A DNA stretch of 64,000 bases from Micromonospora sp. LH3U1. Its GTDB lineage: Bacteria > Actinomycetota > Actinomycetes > Mycobacteriales > Micromonosporaceae. The translations under genes and the position numbers were made by a program. Shown in pieces: positions 52,829-64,000 of this stretch. Under the pieces are notes generated by a model, which did not search any database, was not told the origin of the DNA, and worked only from the letters and a program-made list of their open reading frames with translations. Positions within the stretch are counted from its first letter, which is position 1; each line of letters starts with the position of its first letter. The DNA is taken from assembly GCF_028475105.1 (NCBI RefSeq), contig NZ_CP116936.1, forward strand, positions 310,001 through 374,000. Reading direction: 5' to 3'.

Positions 52829-54934
52829 TCAGGCGTGGCCGATGCGGTCCAGGATCCAGGCGTTGATGAACGCCTCCTCGCGCCAGGCGTCGTAACGACC
52901 GCTCGGACCGCCGTGCCCGGCACCCATCTCGGTCTTGAGCAGGTAGTCGCCGCCCGGGGCGACCGCCCGCAGCCGAGCGATCCACTTCGCCGGCTCCGAG
53001 TAGAGCACCCGCGTGTCGTTGAGGCTGGTCACCGCGAGGATCGCGGGGTATTCCACCGAGGCCACGTTCTCGTACGGCGTGTAGGACTTCATGTACGCGT
53101 ACACCTCGGGGTCCTCCAGTGGGTTGCCCCACTCCTCCCACTCGGTGACGGTCAGCGGCAGCGACGGGTCGAGGATCGACGTGAGGGCGTCCACGAACGG
53201 CACCTGCGCCACGATCCCGGTGAACGCATCCGGGGCGAGGTTGGCGACCGCGCCCATCAGCAGGCCGCCGGCCGAGGCGCCCCGGGCGACAAGTCGGTCG
53301 CTGGCCGTCCAGCCGGCCTTGACCAGGTGCCGGGCGCAGGCGACGAAGTCGGTGAAGGTGTTCTTCTTGGCCAGCAGCTTGCCCTGGTCGTACCAACGTC
53401 GACCCAGCTCACCGCCGCCCCGGGTGTGCGCCACCGCGAAGACCACGCCCCGGTCCAGCAGGGACAGTCGGGCCACCGAGAACCACGGGTCCATGCTGGC
53501 CTCGTACGAGCCGTAGCCGTACAGCTCGCAGGGGGCCGAGCCGTCCCGGGGCGTGCCGACGCGGCAGACCAGTGAGATCGGCACCCGCGTGCCGTCGTCG
53601 GCGAGCGCCCAGTCACGGTGCTGCTCGTACTCGGCCGGGTCGTACGGCCGCCCGTCCGGCCCGGGCAGCACGGGCTTCTGCTTGCGCAGCACCATCTGCC
53701 GGGTGACCAGGTCGAAGTCGTACACCGAGTCGGGGGTGATCAGCGAGGAGTAGCGCAAGCGGACCTGTCCGGTGCGGTACTCCGGGTTGGCGTCCAGCCC
53801 GACGCTGTACAGCGGCTCGGGGAAGTCGATGTCGTACGCGTCGTCGCTGCCCACCGGCAGCACCCGCAGCCCGGTGAGCCCGTCGGTGCGCAACGACACC
53901 ACCAGGTGGTTGGCGAAGGCGTCGACGGCCTCCAGCCGGGTGCCGGGGGTGTGCTCGATCAGCGGCACCCAATCGCCCGGCGCGTCCGCCGAGGTGAAGG
54001 CCAGCGCGAAGTCCTCCGCGCCGTCGTTGTGCAGGATCAGGAAACGGTGGCCGTGGTGCTCCACCGCGTATTCGATGCCCTGCCGGCGGGGCGCGATCAC
54101 GGCGGGCTCGCCGGTCGGGTTGCCGGCGGGGATGACCAGCACCTCGCTGGTGACCTTGCTGTGGACGTCGATCAGGATGAACTTTTCCGACCGGGTCAGC
54201 TCCACGCCCACCCAGAACCGCTCGTCGTCCTCCTGGTGGACCACCACATCGTCGGCGGCGGCCGAGCCGACGGTGTGCCGCCAGACCCGGTTCGGCCGCC
54301 AGGCGTCGTCCACCGTCACGTAGAACAGCACCGATGCGTCGGTCGACCAGGCGGTGCCGTAGAACGTGTCCGGTACCTCGTCCGGCAGCAACTCGCCGGT
54401 GGTCAGGTCCTTCACGCGCAGGGTGAACCGCTCGTCGCCGGAGAAGTCGGTGGAGTAGGCCAGCCAGCGACCGTCCGGGCTGACGTCGAACGCGCCCAGC
54501 GAGAAGAAGTCGTGCCCCTCGGCCAGCAGGTTGCCGTCGAGCAGCACTTCCTCGCCGTCGAGCGGGGCGCCATCCGCGCTGACCGGCGGGTCGATCTCAC
54601 CGTCGCGGACCGCGCGCCGGCACTGCACCCCGTACTGCTGCCCCTCGACCGTCCGGGTGTAATACCAGTGCCCGCCCTTGCGGGTCGGCACGGACAGGTC
54701 GGTCTCCCGGGTGCGCCGACGGGTCTCCTCGAACAGTTCGCCGCGCAGCTCGGCCAGGTGCGCCGTGCGCACGTCGGTGTACTCGTTCTCGGCGGTCAGG
54801 TAGGCGATCGTCTCCGGGTCGTCCTTGGCGGCGAGCCAGGCGTACTCGTCGATGACGGTGTCGCCGTGGTGGGTGCGCTCGCTGGGCACCCGTTTCGCCG
54901 CGGGCGGGGCAGTCTCGGTGGTCACGGCGGCCAC
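52829..54934 (-). CDS. S9-family prolyl oligopeptidase / oligopeptidase B-like peptidase
   Basis: A 701-aa serine peptidase. An N-terminal beta-propeller (about 70-420) covers a C-terminal alpha/beta-hydrolase. The nucleophile Ser is in RGASAGGLLMGAV (about 533), an Asp follows in the TSLNDTRV region and the His is in GAGHGGPSGRYD near the end. DPEEYEQ-type acidic residues and GYGSYEASMDPWFS agree with oligopeptidase B, which cuts after Lys/Arg in short peptides. There is no signal peptide, so it works in the cytoplasm. Confidence 0.9.
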   Translation of the reverse strand: MAAVTTETAPPAAKRVPSERTHHGDTVIDEYAWLAAKDDPETIAYLTAENEYTDVRTAHLAELRGELFEETRRRTRETDLSVPTRKGGHWYYTRTVEGQQYGVQCRRAVRDGEIDPPVSADGAPLDGEEVLLDGNLLAEGHDFFSLGAFDVSPDGRWLAYSTDFSGDERFTLRVKDLTTGELLPDEVPDTFYGTAWSTDASVLFYVTVDDAWRPNRVWRHTVGSAAADDVVVHQEDDERFWVGVELTRSEKFILIDVHSKVTSEVLVIPAGNPTGEPAVIAPRRQGIEYAVEHHGHRFLILHNDGAEDFALAFTSADAPGDWVPLIEHTPGTRLEAVDAFANHLVVSLRTDGLTGLRVLPVGSDDAYDIDFPEPLYSVGLDANPEYRTGQVRLRYSSLITPDSVYDFDLVTRQMVLRKQKPVLPGPDGRPYDPAEYEQHRDWALADDGTRVPISLVCRVGTPRDGSAPCELYGYGSYEASMDPWFSVARLSLLDRGVVFAVAHTRGGGELGRRWYDQGKLLAKKNTFTDFVACARHLVKAGWTASDRLVARGASAGGLLMGAVANLAPDAFTGIVAQVPFVDALTSILDPSLPLTVTEWEEWGNPLEDPEVYAYMKSYTPYENVASVEYPAILAVTSLNDTRVLYSEPAKWIARLRAVAPGGDYLLKTEMGAGHGGPSGRYDAWREEAFINAWILDRIGHA

Positions 54935-54997
54935 GTTACCGGCCGGCGCCCGTGATCCGCCGGACCAGTGGCATCCCGATAGTCGTCACCACGCCAT

Positions 54998-55013
54998 TCG
55001 AACACATGTACGA
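54998..55013. promoter_or_regulatory. LexA-like box TCGAAC-ACAT-GTACGA
   Basis: It matches the actinobacterial SOS box at all but one defined position and differs from the box at 39312 only in the last spacer base. It ends on the first base of ATG 55013 and 9 bp before ATG 55022, so ATG 55022 may be the true start. The peptidase gene 64 bp to the left could also be affected. Confidence 0.6.
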
Positions 55014-55021
55014 TGAGCGCC

Positions 55022-56380
55022 ATGGCGGCAGCAGCAAGTTCCCTCGGCCGGTCCGGAGCCCTCGAGATCACCCGGCGGTTGGCGGCGATCTGCGGTCCGC
55101 CGTTCTCCCGGATGGGCGGTCCGGCGGACGAGGTGGCGGGGCGGCCGGCGCGCTGGGTGGCGGTGCCGGGCGGCCCGCACGCCGCCGCCGAGGTGCTGCG
55201 GCTGGCCGCCGCGCACGACCTGGCGGTGGTGCCTCGGGGCGCCGGCACGAAGATCGACTGGGGCGCCACGCCGGTGCAGGTCGACATCATGCTCGACACC
55301 GGCCGGCTGGCCGGCATCGGCCACGAGCCGGTCGGCGCGCTGGTGGCCGAGGTGGGCGCCGGCACCCCGCTGCGGGCGGTGCAGGCCACGCTGGAGCGCA
55401 CCGGGCAGCGGCTCGCGATGGACGCCCCGTCACCTGGCGCGACCCTGGGTGGTGTGCTCGCCGCCGGCGAGGCCGGCCCGCTGCAACACCGCCACGGCAG
55501 CCCCTGCGACCAACTGCTCGGTGTCCGCTATCTCGGTGCCGATGGTGAGCTGGTCAGCGCCGGGGGTGGCGCGCCCGGCCTCGACCTGGCCCGGCTGCTC
55601 TGTGGCTCCCAGGGCGCGCTCGGCGTGCTGGTCTCGGCGAGCCTGCGGGTGCAACCGGTGCCGGCGAGCCGGCTCTGGGTGTCCCGACCGGTGTGGACAC
55701 CGCTGGAGGTGCACGACCTGGTCCGGATGATCCTCGCCGCCCGCCTCGACCCGGCAGCCATCGAGTTGGACCTCCCCGGAGGCACGCCCCGGCCACGTAC
55801 GCCGTACCCGCCGGGCCACCCGGCGGCCACCGCCCGGGAACGCCACCCGTCGATGTCCGGCCGGTCCAGCGCCCCGACCCGGGCGGGCAGCCTCGTCGTG
55901 CTGTTGGAGGGCGGCCCTGCCGACGTGACCGAACGCGCCGAGCGTCTGGTCGGCCTGCTGCACGGGGAGGCGACGGTCGCCCACTCCGCGCCGACCTGGT
56001 GGCGCCGCTACCCGTTCGCGCCCGGCGACACCGCGCTGCGCCTGGAGGTGCCGATCGGCGACCTGCACGCCGCCGTCTACGCGCTACGCGACGCGGCCGG
56101 CGCCCCGGTGCCGGTGCGGGGGTCCGCCGGGCTGGGCGTGGTGCACGCGGCACTGCCCGGCGCGCTGGCACCCGACCGGGTGGCGTCCATCCTGGCCGCC
56201 GTCCGAGGGGTGTTGCTGGCTCGGCAGGGCCGCTGCGTGGTGGTCTCCGCTCCTGCGGCGGTCCGCCAGGCCGTCGACCTCTGGGGCGAGCTGGCCGGCC
56301 TGGCCCAGTTGCGGGCGGCCAAGGAGCACCTCGATCCGGAGCACCGGCTCGCCCCCGGGCGCCTCCCCGGCGGCCTCTGA
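55022..56380 (+). CDS. FAD-binding oxidoreductase, GlcE-like
   Basis: A 452-aa flavoprotein of the PCMH/FAD_binding_4 type. The FAD-binding stretch has VPRGAGTKIDWG (about 72-83) and LAMDAPSPGATLGGVLAAGEAGP, then GSQGALGVLVSASLRVQP. Similar proteins are the GlcE subunit of glycolate oxidase; the partners GlcD and GlcF are not next to it. ATG 55022 is chosen because a LexA-like box overlaps the alternative ATG 55013. SOS control of an FAD oxidoreductase would be unusual. Confidence 0.82.
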   Translation: MAAAASSLGRSGALEITRRLAAICGPPFSRMGGPADEVAGRPARWVAVPGGPHAAAEVLRLAAAHDLAVVPRGAGTKIDWGATPVQVDIMLDTGRLAGIGHEPVGALVAEVGAGTPLRAVQATLERTGQRLAMDAPSPGATLGGVLAAGEAGPLQHRHGSPCDQLLGVRYLGADGELVSAGGGAPGLDLARLLCGSQGALGVLVSASLRVQPVPASRLWVSRPVWTPLEVHDLVRMILAARLDPAAIELDLPGGTPRPRTPYPPGHPAATARERHPSMSGRSSAPTRAGSLVVLLEGGPADVTERAERLVGLLHGEATVAHSAPTWWRRYPFAPGDTALRLEVPIGDLHAAVYALRDAAGAPVPVRGSAGLGVVHAALPGALAPDRVASILAAVRGVLLARQGRCVVVSAPAAVRQAVDLWGELAGLAQLRAAKEHLDPEHRLAPGRLPGGL

Positions 56381-56405
56381 CACCGCCGCCGGCTGCCCGG
56401 GTCGA

Positions 56406-56846
56406 TCAGTCCAGCCACCATCTGTGCATGTCCAGCAGCGGTGGGGTAAACCGGACCACCAGCACCAGCAGGGTGCCGGCAGCGCCGGCCAGCAGCAGCG
56501 CACGGGTCGCCCGGGGGAGAGCTGCACGCTCCCGGGCGGCCAGTGCCACCGCGACGAGCGCCAGCGGCGGCCCGAGCACCGCACCCACCAGGTAGAGCAC
56601 CGACACCACGGCGTAGAGCCAGTAGAACGGGTTCGCCCCGTGCATCCCGAACGGGACCACGTCCTTGGGGTCGTACGCGCCGGTCAGCATCTCGGCCGGG
56701 CCAACGTCGGCGGCCGCCATCCGACCCAGGTAGAGCAGCAGCACGGCGAGGAACCCGCCGATGGTCGCCAGTTGGGCGGCGATCAGGGCGCGAACCGCTG
56801 GCCGAGAGTACGACGTGGCCTGCGCGACACTCGACATGACCGTCAA
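56406..56846 (-). CDS. small integral membrane protein, unknown function
   Basis: A 146-aa protein with about three hydrophobic segments (LIAAQLATIGGFLAVLLLYL, WLYAVVSVLYLVGAVLGPPL, ALLLAGAAGTLLVLVV) and a short loop carrying PKDVVPFGMHGANPFYW. No family is recognised. It sits alone between the convergent FAD gene and the SpoIIE-type phosphatase. Confidence 0.65.
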   Translation of the reverse strand: MTVMSSVAQATSYSRPAVRALIAAQLATIGGFLAVLLLYLGRMAAADVGPAEMLTGAYDPKDVVPFGMHGANPFYWLYAVVSVLYLVGAVLGPPLALVAVALAARERAALPRATRALLLAGAAGTLLVLVVRFTPPLLDMHRWWLD

Positions 56847-56887
56847 TCTACCGAGCAGGCCCGAAATTCGAGGGCCGCCGACGACGG

Positions 56888-58963
56888 TCAGGTGGCGTCG
56901 TTGCGGAGCACCAGGATGGCGATGTCGTCCCGGGGCGGCTCGACCGAGAAGTTGATCGCGGCGGAGCGCAGCCTGGCGGCGACCACGTCGGCCGAATATC
57001 CGGCCAGGGGCGCGGCCGCGTCCCGCAGTCGGTCGGTGCCGAACAGCTCCCGGCCACGCCGCCGCTCGGTGACGCCATCGGTGTAGAAGATCAACGAATC
57101 GCCCGGTGCGAGCGCGATCTTCGCCGTCGGTGAGGTGATCTTGTCGAGCAGACCGAGTGCGGTGCCGCCGGTGCCGACGAACCCGGCGCCACCCGCACCG
57201 GCCAGCAGCACCGGCCGGTCGTGCCCGGCCAGATGCAGCGACACGTCCAGTTGGTCGCCCTCGCCCGGCCCGACCGCCGCCAGCGCCAACGTGCAGTAAC
57301 GCCCGCCACCCCGCTCGACAAGCGTCTCGTTGAGCCGCGCCAACGCCTCCGGCAACGGTTTGCCGTCGCCGACCAGCACCCGGATCACGTCCCGGACCAG
57401 CCCGGTCACCGCGGCGGCCTGGACGCCCTTGCCCGAGACGTCACCGATCACCACCAGCCAACGACCGTCGGGCAGCGGCACCACGTCGTAGAAGTCGCCC
57501 CCCACCTCCGCGTCGTCACCGGTCGGGACGTACTCGGCGGCGAAGCCGATCCCCTCCACCAGTGGCAGCACCGGCGGTAGCAGGGACTGCTGGAGCGTCT
57601 GCGCCACACGGCGGCGCTCGGCGTGGATCCGGGCGTTCTCGATGGCCAGCGCGGCCCGCCGGGCCACGTCCTCCAACACGGCCATCTCGTCCGGGTCGTG
57701 TCGGTGCCGTTGGTGCCGCCCCACGGCCAGGGTGCCGAGCCGCTGCCCGCGCGCGATCAGCGGGACCGCGAAACCCTCCATCGGCCCGCCCAGGGGGATC
57801 TGCGCCGCGCTGCGGGACGCCTCGCGGAGGCGGGCCTGGATCGAATCCTGCCCGGTCTCCGCCAGCACCTTGTGCAGCTGCGGAAGCATCGACTCGTCGG
57901 CGTGGCTCGCCGCCGCCAGCCGGAGCCGGCCCCACTCGTCGGCGGTGTGCACCGCGCACCACTGGCCGAGTCTCGGCACCACCAACTGCGGCACCAGCGC
58001 CATGGTCAGGTCGACGTCCAACGACTGGGCGAGTAGTTCGCTCGCCTCGGCCAGGAACGTCAGCCACACCTGCCGCCGGAGGTCGGCCCTGCGCAACCGG
58101 TCGTTCTCCAGGTGCAGCGACAGCCGCTCGGCGGTGAGCACCGCCAACGGCCGGGCGTACGCCGACGGCGCGGCGTCCAACTCCAGCTCCCCGGCGTACG
58201 GGCGGTGCACCGTCAGCGGCACCCGCAGCAGCTCACTGCCGGGGCGGGGCGGCCGACCGAAGCGGGCCAACACCTGGTGGCCCTGCCCGTCGCCCCGGTC
58301 CAGGTGGATCGTGCCGCCAGCGGCGCCCACCATCTCGGCGACCCGGCTGAGCAGGTTGGTGGCGAAGTCGGGCAGCGGGTCGTCCGCGTACAGGTCGGGG
58401 GCGGTCTGCATGAGCTCGCTCATCGCGCTGGCGCTCGGCGTGGAGCTGTCGGTGCTCGCCCGCGGGTCGGCGCTGGCCGGCGTCGACTCGCCACCGGCGG
58501 TGCCCTCGGCCGGCAGGTCGGCGCCGGGGCGGTCAAGCCGGAACCAGACGCCCTTCCCGGTGGGCAGGTATGTCGTGCCCCAACGGCTGGCGAAGTGGTC
58601 GACGAGCAGCAGGCCCCGGCCCCGCTCGGACACCTCGTTGATCTCGGTGGAGTCGTTGCGGGTGCCGACGGTCAGCTCGTCGCCCGAGCCGGGCGCGAAA
58701 TCGGAGACGGTGACCGTCAGCCCGATCTCGTCGGCGACGACCTCGATGTCCAACTCGGTGCGGGCGTGTTCGACGGCGTTGGTGGTCAGCTCGGTGGTGA
58801 GCAGCAGGGCCTCGTTGGCCAGCTCGTCCAGGTGTGCCTCGGTCAGCGCCGAGCGCACCACGGCGCGGGCGGCGGCCGGCGTACGGCGGTCTGCGGGCAG
58901 CCGGACACGCCGGTTCGCCCCGTCCCGGGCCCCGGCCGTCGCGGGCCCCGTCTCGGCTGACAC
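56888..58963 (-). CDS. SpoIIE-type phosphatase with RsbW-like kinase and GAF domains
   Basis: A 691-aa cytoplasmic signalling protein. An RsbW-like HATPase (about 20-145; LLTTELTTNAVEHA, ERGRGLLLVDHFASRWG) is followed by a linker, GAF-like domains (about 180-430) and a PP2C SpoIIE domain (about 455-691; EVGGDFYDVVPL, VIGDVSGKGVQAAAV, FYTDGVTERR, DDIAILVLR). GTG 58963 is preferred because GGAGG lies 7 bases upstream; GTG 58978 is an alternative. It can both inhibit and dephosphorylate partner-switching proteins. It is divergent from the HAMP-array kinase. Confidence 0.9.
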   Translation of the reverse strand: MSAETGPATAGARDGANRRVRLPADRRTPAAARAVVRSALTEAHLDELANEALLLTTELTTNAVEHARTELDIEVVADEIGLTVTVSDFAPGSGDELTVGTRNDSTEINEVSERGRGLLLVDHFASRWGTTYLPTGKGVWFRLDRPGADLPAEGTAGGESTPASADPRASTDSSTPSASAMSELMQTAPDLYADDPLPDFATNLLSRVAEMVGAAGGTIHLDRGDGQGHQVLARFGRPPRPGSELLRVPLTVHRPYAGELELDAAPSAYARPLAVLTAERLSLHLENDRLRRADLRRQVWLTFLAEASELLAQSLDVDLTMALVPQLVVPRLGQWCAVHTADEWGRLRLAAASHADESMLPQLHKVLAETGQDSIQARLREASRSAAQIPLGGPMEGFAVPLIARGQRLGTLAVGRHQRHRHDPDEMAVLEDVARRAALAIENARIHAERRRVAQTLQQSLLPPVLPLVEGIGFAAEYVPTGDDAEVGGDFYDVVPLPDGRWLVVIGDVSGKGVQAAAVTGLVRDVIRVLVGDGKPLPEALARLNETLVERGGGRYCTLALAAVGPGEGDQLDVSLHLAGHDRPVLLAGAGGAGFVGTGGTALGLLDKITSPTAKIALAPGDSLIFYTDGVTERRRGRELFGTDRLRDAAAPLAGYSADVVAARLRSAAINFSVEPPRDDIAILVLRNDAT

Positions 58964-59251
58964 CCCCGTATCCTCCACCGTCGCCCCACCGGGTGCCAAG
59001 CCGATCACCAATAGCGGGCTGACGTATCGGTCACGGGCACCCGTGGCGAATCGGCCTGGTGCGTCGCAACGACGGGTGCCGGATCCGGAGCGAGGTTTGC
59101 GACCGGCGTGCCAGCTCGGTGCCGATCGGGCGGATCGGACGGCGATCAGGGCCACCTGGCGGGTCGCACACCCTGGCACCACGGCGCGCGCGGGCACAAT
59201 ATGGGGTGTCGGTGTGTCCGCACGGACCGGCGCCCCCGAGTTGAGCGAGGA
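58964..59251. promoter_or_regulatory. divergent promoter region, SpoIIE phosphatase and HAMP-array kinase
   Basis: A 288-bp gene-free gap between two diverging signalling genes. An AT-containing patch near CACAATATGG (59196-59205) could be a rightward -10 region; no strong -35 or palindrome was seen. Shared control of the two genes is plausible from the arrangement. Confidence 0.45.
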
Positions 59252-63618
<4,367 letters not shown>

Positions 63619-63622
<4 letters not shown>

Positions 63623-64000
63623 CCCAGATTGCCAAGGCGCTGCTCGTGGACGACCGGCGGCAGAATCTGACGGCCCTGGAGGCGATTCTCCAGGGCCTGC
63701 CGGTCCAGTCCGTGGCGGTGGAGAGCGGCGAGGCGGCGCTCAAGCAGCTCCTGGTGGACGACTTCGCGGTGATCCTGCTGGACGCGCAGATGCCGGACAT
63801 GGACGGCTTCGAGACGGCGAGCCACATCAAGCGCCGGGAGCGGACCCGGCACGTGCCGATCATCTTCCTCACCGCCGCTGACCGGGACGCACAGCTCGCC
63901 CTTCGGGGATACCAGGTGGGCGCGGTGGATTACCTGACCAAGCCGTTCGACCCGTGGGTGCTGCGGGCGAAGGTGTCGGTCTTCGTCGAGCTGTGGGTGA
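63619..64000 (+). CDS. response regulator (partial, runs off right edge)
   Basis: The visible 127 codons form a receiver domain: [17 protein letters not shown], the phospho-Asp in [21 protein letters not shown] and the Lys of YLTKPFDP. The remaining output domain is outside the window; the family often carries a kinase or phosphatase module after this receiver. GTG 63619 overlaps the stop of the HAMP-array kinase (GTGA), so it is its likely partner. Confidence 0.9.

Overview
The window is chromosomal DNA from a high-GC actinomycete. Very GC-rich third codon positions, many GTG starts, 4-base GTGA/ATGA gene overlaps, an RsbRST stressosome operon, PadR regulators and GATCAA-bounded intergenic hairpins all point to Micromonosporaceae (Micromonospora-like). 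The genus is inferred from style and protein similarity recalled from memory, not from a search.

Region 1 (1-24.1 kb) is an accessory anti-phage island. A C5-cytosine DNA methyltransferase runs leftwards off the window. Divergent from it is a compact rightward block: a sigma-70-family factor, DrmA (helicase with a QDELH box), DrmB (DUF1998), DrmD (SNF2-type helicase), a very large N6-adenine methyltransferase (DrmMI-like), a 2108-aa DUF1998 helicase resembling Druantia DruE with a C-terminal PD-(D/E)XK-like nuclease segment, and a UvrD-type helicase with a RelE-like N-terminus. A Vsr-type mismatch endonuclease lies antisense between drmB and drmD. The locus is DISARM-like, but it carries both methyltransferase classes, has no DrmC in view, and adds a DruE-like protein, a UvrD helicase, Vsr and its own sigma factor. 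A perfect 10-bp inverted repeat with a GAAC-N4-GTTC core sits in the divergent control region. The right edge (24.1-24.9 kb) is non-coding and holds an 8 x 8-bp tandem repeat and the 5' half of a tRNA-Lys gene.

Region 2 (24.9-41.9 kb) has a PadR/membrane protein pair, two secreted paralogues that share an identical 248-bp promoter plus signal-peptide segment, an SDR epimerase, a beta-helix lipoprotein, a ZIP transporter, an Eis-like acetyltransferase, a PP2C phosphatase, a XRE-cupin/BenE divergent pair with a palindromic operator, a GNAT, small conserved proteins, MscL and a FadR-type regulator divergent from a CynX-like MFS transporter.

Region 3 (41.9-48.1 kb) is a stress-signalling operon: a STAS antagonist facing RsbR-RsbS-RsbT, then an RsbX-like phosphatase, an RsbT-like/histidine-kinase fusion and a receiver-PP2C phosphatase, nearly all translationally coupled.

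Region 4 (48.1-56.8 kb) has an AraC regulator, a TIGR03086 protein, a PadR-ABC-FtsX operon, a prolyl-oligopeptidase-family peptidase, an FAD-binding oxidoreductase and small membrane proteins. Two LexA-like boxes occur in the window (39.3 and 55.0 kb).

Region 5 (56.9-64 kb) has a SpoIIE-type phosphatase with an RsbW-like kinase domain, divergent from a soluble hybrid histidine kinase with seven 92-aa HAMP-type repeats, followed by a response regulator cut by the window end.
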